Assembly: GCF_965218915.1 (NCBI RefSeq)
Contig: NZ_OZ244708.1
Location: 310,001-374,000, forward strand
Direction of reading: 5' to 3'
Source of the DNA: Novosphingopyxis sp965218915
GTDB taxonomy: Bacteria > Pseudomonadota > Alphaproteobacteria > Sphingomonadales > Sphingomonadaceae
Length of the DNA stretch: 64,000 nucleotides
The translations under genes were made by a program, and so were the position numbers. Positions 17,554 to 24,274 of the stretch are shown here, piece after piece. The notes under the pieces are model-generated. The model ran no database searches, was not told the origin of the DNA, and saw only the letters and a list, made by a program, of their open reading frames with translations. Positions within the stretch are counted from its first letter, which is position 1. The number at the start of each line of letters is the position of its first letter.

Positions 17554-17724
17554 AAAATCCTCCCCGGAACGGGGAGGTGGCGCGCTGCCGACAGGCAGCG
17601 TGACGGAGGGGCCGACGCGCTCCGTTCCAATCGATGCGCTAGCGCCCCTCCACCATTCGCTTCGCGAACGGTCCCGCTGTTGCTGCGCAACGCCTTCGGC
17701 TCCCCCGTGACGGGGAGGATTTTA
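17554..17724. repeat. Paired palindromic element, CCTCCCCGGAACGGGGAGG type, between sufC and sufD
   Basis: The element starts with AAAATCCTCCCCGGAACGGG and ends with CCCCCGTGACGGGGAGGAT, an inverted pair of about 20-bp palindromes. In between are GGCAGCGTGACGGAGGGG and CGCCCCTCCACCATTC segments. Relatives are at 18484-18648 (internal parts in the opposite order) and 59150-59264. It fills almost the whole sufC-sufD gap. Confidence 0.85.
17712..17718 (+). promoter_or_regulatory. Shine-Dalgarno of sufD supplied by the repeat element
   Basis: GGGGAGG lies eight bases before the sufD ATG and is the terminal arm of the palindromic element at 17554-17724. No other ribosome-binding sequence lies between sufC and sufD. 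The element therefore appears to provide, or to have replaced, the original site. The arm also pairs with its palindromic partner, so folding could hide it. Confidence 0.65.
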
Positions 17725-17726
17725 GC

Positions 17727-18473
17727 ATGAACGCCCTCGCACTCCCCACGCGCCGGGACGAAGCCTGGCGCTACGCCGATCTCGCCGCGGTCGAGCGTGT
17801 CTGGCAGGACCTCGCTCCCGCGCAGACATTGCATGTGCCCGAGGGCTCACACGAACGGCTGCGCGTGGACGAACTGCCGGACAGCGGCATCCTGCGCTAT
17901 GACGTGACCGTCGCGGGCAATGCGCGCTTCGATCTGCACTGTTTGCTCACGGGCCGCGATTATGGCCGCGTGGAGATCGCCGTAAAACTGGGCGATGGCG
18001 CGCATTTCGAACTGGGCGGGGCTATTCTCGCCAGGGGCGAACAGCTGCTCGAAATCGTCACCGATGTCGAGCATGTGGAACCGGGTGGCACCTCCAAACA
18101 GACCGTGCGCTCGGTGCTGGCGAACACGGCCACCGGCAGCTTCCTCGGCAAGATCGGCGTGGCGCGGGGTGCCCAGAAGACCGACGCCGCGCAGTCGGTC
18201 AAGGCGATGCTGCTGGACCGCGGCGCGACCGCCAACGCGGTGCCGCAGCTCGAAATCTTCGCCGACGACGTGAAATGCGCACATGGCGCAACGGTCGGCG
18301 AGCTCGACGCGCAGGCGCTGTTCTACATGGCCACGCGCGGGCTTCCACCCGAGGTCGCGCGGCGGCTGATGCTGCAGGCGTTCATCGCGGACGCGTTCGT
18401 GAGCATCGACGACGACGGCGCGCGCGAAGCGCTGGAGACGAAGGCGCAAGGCTTGCTGGAGGGGTTGAAATGA
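17727..18473 (+). CDS. sufD: Fe-S cluster assembly protein SufD
   Basis: This 248-residue protein is the SufB paralogue of the SufBC2D scaffold. It starts with the family's RRDEAWRYADLAAVERVW and contains the beta-helix core (EIVTDVEHVEPGGTSKQTVRSVLAN). It ends with ECAHGAT-like DDVKCAHGATVGELDAQALFYMATRGLPPEVARRLM, the diagnostic C-terminal SufD/SufB signature with a conserved cysteine and histidine. It is shorter than E. coli SufD (423 residues), as is common in sphingomonads. Its stop overlaps the sufS start (ATGA). Confidence 0.92.
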   Translation: MNALALPTRRDEAWRYADLAAVERVWQDLAPAQTLHVPEGSHERLRVDELPDSGILRYDVTVAGNARFDLHCLLTGRDYGRVEIAVKLGDGAHFELGGAILARGEQLLEIVTDVEHVEPGGTSKQTVRSVLANTATGSFLGKIGVARGAQKTDAAQSVKAMLLDRGATANAVPQLEIFADDVKCAHGATVGELDAQALFYMATRGLPPEVARRLMLQAFIADAFVSIDDDGAREALETKAQGLLEGLK

Positions 18474-19834
18474 GCGGCGAGGCAAAAATCCTCCCCGGAA
18501 CGGGGAGGGGGACCGTTCGCGCAGCGAATGGTGGAGGGGCCGAAGCGCTGCCGAAACAGGAGAGTGCGCAATCTCAGGCGAAGGGCCTCGACCCCTCCGT
18601 CACGCAGCCTTCCGGCTGCGCGCCACCTCCCCGTTCCGGGGAGGATTTGAGCGTCCGCAACGACTTTCCCGGCCTTACCGCCAACTGGCACTATCTCGAC
18701 AGCGCCGCGACCGCGCAGAAACCGCGCGCGGTGATCGACGCCATCGCCCGCAATTACGGCGAGGATTACGCCACCGTGCACCGCGGCGTATACCGCCGCT
18801 CGTCGGATATGACGCTGCGCTACGAAGAAGCTCGTGGAGCTTGCGCGCGGTTCATCAACGCTGCCTCCTCAGACGAATGCGTGTTCGTGCGCGGGGCGAC
18901 CGAGGCGATCAACCTGGTCGCGCAAAGCTGGGGCGGCGCGAACCTGCGCGCGAGCGACCGCATCATGCTCTCCGTGCTGGAGCATCATTCCAACATCGTG
19001 CCGTGGCAGTTGCTCGCCGAGCGCGTGGGCGCTGTGATCGACGTCGCACCGCTCACCGAGGACGGCCGGATCGATCTCGACTGGGTCGAGGCGAACCTGA
19101 CCGAGCAGCACAAGCTTGTCGCCTTGTGCCATCTGTCCAACGCGCTCGGATCGGTGCTCGATGCCAGGCGCGCGGCCGATATGGCCCACGGCGTCGGGGC
19201 GAAGCTCCTGCTCGACGGCTGCCAGAGCGTGCCGCGTCTGGCCATCGACGTGGCGGCGCTGGACTGCGATTTCTACGTCTTTTCCGGGCACAAGCTCTAC
19301 GGCCCCACCGGCATCGGCGTGCTGTGGGCCAAAGGCGACATTCTGAACGCGATGCCGCCATGGCAGGGCGGCGGGTCGATGATCGACCGCGTCACCTTTG
19401 CGCGCACCACTTACACGCCCGCGCCGGGCCGGTTCGAGGCGGGCACACCGCATATCGTGGGCGCGGCCGGGCTGCACGCGGCGATCGATTATGTGAACGC
19501 CATCGGCATCGACCGGATCGAGGCGCATGAGCGGGGTCTCGCGGGCAAGGCGCGCGACGCGCTGGCGCAGGTCAATTCGGTGCGGCTGTTCGGCCCCGAA
19601 GACGGGCTCGGCATCGTCAGCTTCGCGATCGAGGGGGTGCATCCGCACGACATCGCCACCATATTGGATGAGGAAGGCGTGGCGATCCGCGCGGGCCATC
19701 ATTGCTGCCAGCCGCTGATGGACCAGCTCGGCGTCCCCGCCACGGCGCGCGCCAGTTTCGGGGTGTATTCGGACGAAAGCGACGTCGCGGCGCTGGTCCA
19801 GGGCGTCGAACGGGTCAGGACAATTTTCGGGTGA
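18470..19834 (+). CDS. sufS: Cysteine desulfurase SufS with an element-encoded N-terminal insert
   Basis: This 454-residue PLP enzyme mobilises sulfur from cysteine for Fe-S assembly. Key features are HHSN (PLP stacking), LCHLSNALGSV, LLLDGCQSVPR, the PLP lysine Lys275 in FSGHKLYGPTG, and the catalytic Cys412 in RAGHHCCQPL. ATG 18470 overlaps the sufD stop, with GGAGGGG just upstream. Residues 6-60 are translated from a 165-bp palindromic element (18484-18648) lying in frame; the normal SufS sequence resumes at VRNDFPGLTANW. An alternative TTG start at 18647, next to the element's GGGGAGG, would yield a normal-length enzyme of about 395 residues. Confidence 0.93.
   Translation: MSGEAKILPGTGRGTVRAANGGGAEALPKQESAQSQAKGLDPSVTQPSGCAPPPRSGEDLSVRNDFPGLTANWHYLDSAATAQKPRAVIDAIARNYGEDYATVHRGVYRRSSDMTLRYEEARGACARFINAASSDECVFVRGATEAINLVAQSWGGANLRASDRIMLSVLEHHSNIVPWQLLAERVGAVIDVAPLTEDGRIDLDWVEANLTEQHKLVALCHLSNALGSVLDARRAADMAHGVGAKLLLDGCQSVPRLAIDVAALDCDFYVFSGHKLYGPTGIGVLWAKGDILNAMPPWQGGGSMIDRVTFARTTYTPAPGRFEAGTPHIVGAAGLHAAIDYVNAIGIDRIEAHERGLAGKARDALAQVNSVRLFGPEDGLGIVSFAIEGVHPHDIATILDEEGVAIRAGHHCCQPLMDQLGVPATARASFGVYSDESDVAALVQGVERVRTIFG
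18484..18648. repeat. Palindromic element inserted in frame within sufS
   Basis: This is the same family as 17554-17724 and 59150-59264: it begins AAAAATCCTCCCCGGAACGG and ends CCCCGTTCCGGGGAGGATT. Its length as bounded here, 165 bp, is exactly 55 codons and contains no stop in the sufS frame. It follows the fifth codon after the ATG that overlaps sufD. Confidence 0.88.
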
Positions 19835-19838
19835 GACT

Positions 19839-20354
19839 ATGAACGAACAGAGCAAATTCCAGACCGAAGAGGTGGCGCAGGCCGCCGAGCCGCCGCGTGC
19901 GCGCGTTGCGGACGCGGATGAGCCTCAGGACCACAAGGTCGCCGCGCCGTCGCCGTTCGAGAGCGACCGCGCCAGGCTGGATCGCAAGCGCGATTATCTC
20001 GAGGGCTTCCTCGCGCAGAAACCCGCCGAAACCGCGCCAAGCGAGCCCGGCGGCGGTCTGTACGAGGCGATCATCGATACGCTGAAGAGCATCTACGATC
20101 CGGAAATTCCGGTGAACATCTACGATCTCGGCCTGATCTACGGCGTCGAGGTGACCGATGACGGTCATGCCATCGTCAACATGACGCTGACCACGCCGCA
20201 CTGCCCCGTCGCCGAGTCCATGCCCGGCGAGATCGAGCTGCAGGTCGGTTCGGTTCCCGGCGTCGGCCATGCCGAGGTCAACCTGGTCTGGGACCCCCCA
20301 TGGGATCCGCAGAAGATGACCGACGATGCCAAGCTGGAATTGGGAATGCTGTAG
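19839..20354 (+). CDS. sufT: SUF system Fe-S assembly protein SufT (MIP18/DUF59 family)
   Basis: This 171-residue protein has a charged, low-complexity N-terminal arm (residues 1-70) and a DUF59/MIP18 domain beginning near LYEAIIDTLKSIYDPEIPVNIYDLGL. The conserved DPEIPVNIYDLGLIY and TLTTPHCPVAESMP (with the reactive Cys) are diagnostic. It is thought to help Fe-S cluster maturation or transfer. It starts 4 bp after the sufS stop. Confidence 0.92.
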   Translation: MNEQSKFQTEEVAQAAEPPRARVADADEPQDHKVAAPSPFESDRARLDRKRDYLEGFLAQKPAETAPSEPGGGLYEAIIDTLKSIYDPEIPVNIYDLGLIYGVEVTDDGHAIVNMTLTTPHCPVAESMPGEIELQVGSVPGVGHAEVNLVWDPPWDPQKMTDDAKLELGML

Positions 20355-20358
20355 CATT

Positions 20359-20470
20359 TGCTCCCCTCCCGCAAGCGGGAGGGGCCGGGGGTGGGAATGC
20401 CCGCCCCGCTGCGACTAAGCTCGCCGATGGCGAGCAAGTCTCACTCCCCTCCCGCAAGCGGTAGGGGAAA
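20359..20470. repeat. Paired palindromic element, CCCCTCCCGCAAGCGGGAGGGG type, between sufT and sufA
   Basis: CTCCCCTCCCGCAAGCGGGA occurs at the left and again at the right end (with one change, GGTAGGGG), about 80 bp apart. Each unit is a palindrome. This is a different family from those inside sufS and between sufC and sufD. It accounts for nearly the whole sufT-sufA gap. Confidence 0.8.
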
Positions 20471-20480
20471 TGGAGTGAAA

Positions 20481-20843
20481 ATGATGACCGTCGAAATGAA
20501 AATCCGCGAACGCCCTGCAGCGCTGACGCTGACGCCGGCAGCGGTGCAGCGCATTGCCGATCTGATGGCCGCAGCCCCCGAGGATGCGATCGGGGTGAAG
20601 CTCAGCACCCCGCGCCGGGGCTGTTCGGGCCTCGCCTACTCGGTCGATTATGTCAGCGAGGCGGCGAAATTCGACGAAACCATCGAAACCGAAGGAGGCA
20701 CCTTTTTCGTGGATGGCGCCTCGGTGCTCTATCTGGTCGGATCGGTGATGGACTGGACGGAAGACGATTTTCAGGCCGGCTTCACCTTTGAAAACCCCAA
20801 CGCCAAGGGCGCTTGTGGCTGCGGCGAAAGCTTTATGGTCTAG
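20481..20843 (+). CDS. sufA: A-type Fe-S cluster carrier SufA (HesB/IscA family)
   Basis: This 120-residue A-type carrier accepts clusters from the SUF scaffold and passes them to apoproteins. The three cysteine ligands are Cys48 (RRGCSGLAY), Cys112 and Cys114 (ACGCGESF), in the family's standard positions. ATG 20481 is chosen: it follows a GGAG site and starts directly at the domain. The longer frame from 20358 is simply the translation of the repeat. It is the last gene of the suf operon. Confidence 0.95.
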   Translation: MMTVEMKIRERPAALTLTPAAVQRIADLMAAAPEDAIGVKLSTPRRGCSGLAYSVDYVSEAAKFDETIETEGGTFFVDGASVLYLVGSVMDWTEDDFQAGFTFENPNAKGACGCGESFMV

Positions 20844-20869
20844 GCTAAGGTCGATGCAATGACGGCTGT

Positions 20870-23266
20870 TCAAAAACGCAGCGAATAGCGCAGCGCCGCG
20901 CCCATATCGTCAGGCGCCGCCTGATAATGGCCGGGCTGCCGGCGCCAGAACAGGTTCGCGCTGACGATGCCCTCCCATAAGGACGCGCGGTAGCTCATCT
21001 CGCTGACCAGCTCGCGGCCCTGCGGGGCGAGGTTCAAACGCTGCGTACCGAAAGTGACATCGCCGCTGGCATAGTCATAGGCCACCGGCAGATTGAGATC
21101 GATCCCGCCATCGCTGACACGCAAGGGCTGCGCGAAACGCAGAGCCAGCTCGTCGTCGCCGCCGAAAATATTGCGCTTCGACAAATCGGCGTTGAACGCG
21201 CTCGATTGCAGCACGCCGGTGCCGGTCACCGTCTGCGTTGCCAGCGCGCGGGTCCAGCCCTGCCGCCAGCCAGCCGCCAGCTGCCAACCCGTTGCCGGCT
21301 CCCAAGCCAGCCCCGCGTCGATAAAGACGCTCGACGCCCCGCCGCGGCCCAGCGCCTCGGAAAAGCGCGCGCCGAGCACCGTCTCGTCTTCGCGCAGCCA
21401 GTCCGCGCCGAGCGTCGCAGTCACATCGCCGAAGCGCCGGTCGAGCGCGGCACCGAAACGCGCATAGCCATAATCATGATAGCGGCCGGACAGATTGCCG
21501 GGCTCAGCGTCCTGCCACAGCGCCGCGTCGCCACTCTCACCGCTGATCGTGAGGCCATAGTCGCCCAATCGCCGCCGCACCGCGGCCGAGGCACCAGCGC
21601 GCGCGATGAAGCCGTTGGAGCCCCGCGCCTCTTCGCCGACGAGGAAGGCGGGCCGTTCCGAACCCTGCAGCGCGGCGACCTGCCCGCTGGCGCCCTGCGC
21701 GATGCCGAAGCTGACCGATGCGTCGGGCGACAGCCGCGCCGCGATGCGTCCGGCGATCAGCCGCGCGCCCTCGCCATCCCGTTCGCGCAGGCGCAGCTCG
21801 CCGACCCGCGCGGTGCCGTCCGCCATCGGTGCGATCGAGAAGGCCACCGCCACCGGCCCCGCGCCGAGTGAAACCGAGCGGCTGCGGTCGGTCAGCGCGC
21901 CGGTCAGCTTGTAGCTCGGCGCCGAGCCGGTGAGGCCGTAGCCCAGATCGGTGGTGTAGGCGCGGTCGTAGCTATCGAGCAGCACGGCGCTCAGCGCCGC
22001 CTGCGCCAGCCCCGCATCGCCCATCGCGCCCGAGGTCGTGCCCGCGCTTTCGCCCAGCGCCACAAAAGTCGTCGATCCCGCCAACGACGTCGCGCCTTGC
22101 GGATCGAACGCGGCGGCGATGTCGAGGATGCCGCGGCCATAGACGCTGTCGGTTCCGGTCGCGCCCGCGTCGCGCGCGCTGCGCAGCAAAATCTCGACGA
22201 TCTGCGCGCCGGTGAGATTGGGGAAAGCCTGCGCCAGCAGCGCCGCGGCGCCGCTGATCTGCGGGGCGGAGAAGGAGGTGCCGTTGAACACCGTGACGAA
22301 TTGCTGGCCGCCCCGCATGGTCGTCTTGATCCGGTCGTTCTCGTAGACGCAGCAGATCGCATTGCCGAGCGCGGAGAGTACGGCGGCGCGCGACGCGCCC
22401 GCGCGGTCGCTGAAATCGGAGATGATGCCGCCGTCGTCGACCGCAGTGGCGATGATCACGTTGCCGCCGCCCGCTTCGAGGATGGATTGCGCGAACGGGC
22501 TGGGATTGTCGGGATCGTAATCGGGTTCGTCCTTGCCGAACTCGTTGCCGGCCGAGACGATGATGATCAGGCCCGCTCTGGTCGCCTGCCCGATCGCGTT
22601 CGCCAACGCGGTGCCGATCCGGTTCGGCCCGCCCAGCGAGATGTTGAGCACGCGCGCCCCCGCCTTGCGGGCCACATCGACGCCCGTGGCGATCGAGCTG
22701 TCGTTGAAACTGCACCCGGCCTCGTCGCCCTCCCCGGGGATCGCTGCGCAGCTCCCGGGCGTGTCGGCGCGCAGCGTCAGGATGGTGGCGTCGAACGCGA
22801 TGCCGTGGATATCGAGATCGTCCTTGGCGCCGGCGAGAACGCGGCTGACGGCGGAGCCGTGACCGTCTTCGTCCGCAAGCTCGCGATTGCCCGCGACATC
22901 GCGCGATGCGGCCGCGATGCGGCCGGCGAATTCATGGCTGTCCGGATCGATGCCGGTGTCGAGCACGCCGATCGTCACGCCCTGGCCGGTCGCGCCGGCC
23001 TGATAGGCGGTGATCGCATGGTGGAAGCTCGGCCCGTCGGAGCGGCGGTATTCGGCGGTGTCGAAGTTGGTGGAACTTGGCGGCGGGGGCGGCGGCGCGG
23101 GCGGAGGGGGCGGCGGCGTGGGCGCCGGAGCGGGCGGCGGCGGGGTCGGCAATTGCGCCGACGGACCACCCGAACGGCCGCCGCCACCGCTGCACGCGGC
23201 GAGCGCCATCACCAGCGCGGCCGCCGAAACGCCCGCGGAAATTCGTCTGAAAGCGATGCTGCCCAT
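20870..23266 (-). CDS. Subtilisin-family autotransporter serine protease with a lipobox
   Basis: This 798-residue protein has a signal peptide with the lipobox ALAAC (Cys25), a Gly-rich stretch, a proline tract (about residues 40-63), then an S8 protease domain. The triad is Asp103 (GVLDTGID), His136 (DEDGHGSAV) and Ser331 (NGTSFSAPQ), with oxyanion Asn in VSAGNEFG. From about residue 520 it changes to beta-strands ending in ALRYSLRF, an autotransporter-like outer-membrane barrel. It likely exposes a protease at the cell surface. A lipid anchor on an autotransporter is unusual. It converges with sufA. Confidence 0.88.
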   Translation of the reverse strand: MGSIAFRRISAGVSAAALVMALAACSGGGGRSGGPSAQLPTPPPPAPAPTPPPPPPAPPPPPPSSTNFDTAEYRRSDGPSFHHAITAYQAGATGQGVTIGVLDTGIDPDSHEFAGRIAAASRDVAGNRELADEDGHGSAVSRVLAGAKDDLDIHGIAFDATILTLRADTPGSCAAIPGEGDEAGCSFNDSSIATGVDVARKAGARVLNISLGGPNRIGTALANAIGQATRAGLIIIVSAGNEFGKDEPDYDPDNPSPFAQSILEAGGGNVIIATAVDDGGIISDFSDRAGASRAAVLSALGNAICCVYENDRIKTTMRGGQQFVTVFNGTSFSAPQISGAAALLAQAFPNLTGAQIVEILLRSARDAGATGTDSVYGRGILDIAAAFDPQGATSLAGSTTFVALGESAGTTSGAMGDAGLAQAALSAVLLDSYDRAYTTDLGYGLTGSAPSYKLTGALTDRSRSVSLGAGPVAVAFSIAPMADGTARVGELRLRERDGEGARLIAGRIAARLSPDASVSFGIAQGASGQVAALQGSERPAFLVGEEARGSNGFIARAGASAAVRRRLGDYGLTISGESGDAALWQDAEPGNLSGRYHDYGYARFGAALDRRFGDVTATLGADWLREDETVLGARFSEALGRGGASSVFIDAGLAWEPATGWQLAAGWRQGWTRALATQTVTGTGVLQSSAFNADLSKRNIFGGDDELALRFAQPLRVSDGGIDLNLPVAYDYASGDVTFGTQRLNLAPQGRELVSEMSYRASLWEGIVSANLFWRRQPGHYQAAPDDMGAALRYSLRF

Positions 23267-23389
23267 AACCCTTCCACTCTCCGCTACCGGAACTAGGCAT
23301 CAGCCCGTGAACAACCCGTGAATTCTTGCCTCGGCTTGCCGGGGCGCGGCGGGGCCGGTAACGGCATGCGGCTATAAGGAGAGACGTCC

Positions 23390-24232
23390 ATGGACCGTCA
23401 AGAGATGCAGACGATCATCGATCGGGCCTGGGAGGATCGTGCCGATCTGAGCGCCGCGACCGGGGGCGAGGTGCGCGAAGCGGTGGACGCCGCGCTCGCG
23501 GGCCTCGACGATGGCAGCATGCGCGTTGCGGAGAAGCAGGGCGGCGAGTGGGCCGTGCACCAATGGCTCAAGAAAGCCGTGCTGCTGTCTTTTCGGCTGA
23601 ACGAGATGGAACTACTCGAGGGCGGCCCCGGCGGCGCGGTCTGGTGGGACAAGGTGCAAGCCAAGTTCGCCGGCTGGACCGCCCACGATTTCCGCCAGGC
23701 CGGCATCCGCGCGGTGCCCGGCAGCTTCGTGCGCCGCGGCGCGCATATCGCCAAACACGCCGTGCTGATGCCCAGCTTCGTCAATCTCGGCGCCTATGTC
23801 GGCGAGGGCACGATGATCGACACCTGGGCCTCGGTCGGCAGCTGCGCGCAGGTCGGCGCGAACTGCCACATCTCGGCGGGCGCGGGCATCGGCGGCGTGC
23901 TCGAACCGCTGCAGGCGAGCCCGACCATCATCGAGGACCATTGCTTCGTCGGCGCGCGCTCGGAGGTGGTCGAGGGCGTGATCGTGGGCGAAGGCTCGGT
24001 GATCTCGATGGGCGTGTTCATCACGCAGTCGACCAGAATCGTGGTCCGCGACACCGGCGAAGTACTGCGCGGGCACGTCCCGCCTTATTCGGTGGTGGTG
24101 CCGGGCAGCCTGCCGGGCAGGCCACTTGCCGACGGATCGCCAGGGCCGGGCCTCGCTTGCGCGGTGATCGTCAAGACGGTGGATGCGAAGACGAGGGCCT
24201 CGACGGGCATCAACGAATTGTTGCGGGATTAG
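23390..24232 (+). CDS. dapD: Tetrahydrodipicolinate N-succinyltransferase
   Basis: This 280-residue hexapeptide-repeat enzyme transfers succinyl from succinyl-CoA to tetrahydrodipicolinate in lysine/diaminopimelate synthesis. Diagnostic parts are AWEDRADLSAATGGEVREAVD near the N terminus, RGAHIAKHAVLMPSFVNLGAYVGEGTMIDTW with left-handed helix repeats, GSCAQVGANCHISAGAGIGGVLEP and ENHCFVGARSEVVEGVIV-like segments. AAGGAGAG lies about ten bases before the ATG. Active as a cytoplasmic trimer. Confidence 0.96.
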   Translation: MDRQEMQTIIDRAWEDRADLSAATGGEVREAVDAALAGLDDGSMRVAEKQGGEWAVHQWLKKAVLLSFRLNEMELLEGGPGGAVWWDKVQAKFAGWTAHDFRQAGIRAVPGSFVRRGAHIAKHAVLMPSFVNLGAYVGEGTMIDTWASVGSCAQVGANCHISAGAGIGGVLEPLQASPTIIEDHCFVGARSEVVEGVIVGEGSVISMGVFITQSTRIVVRDTGEVLRGHVPPYSVVVPGSLPGRPLADGSPGPGLACAVIVKTVDAKTRASTGINELLRD

Positions 24233-24274
24233 GTTTTTTGGGAGTCGGAGAATGTCGGCTTTGGCCACCTCGCC

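Noticed and set aside
20358..20480. N-terminal extension of SufA
   Set aside because: The residues are the translation of a palindromic element and a ribosome site precedes ATG 20481.
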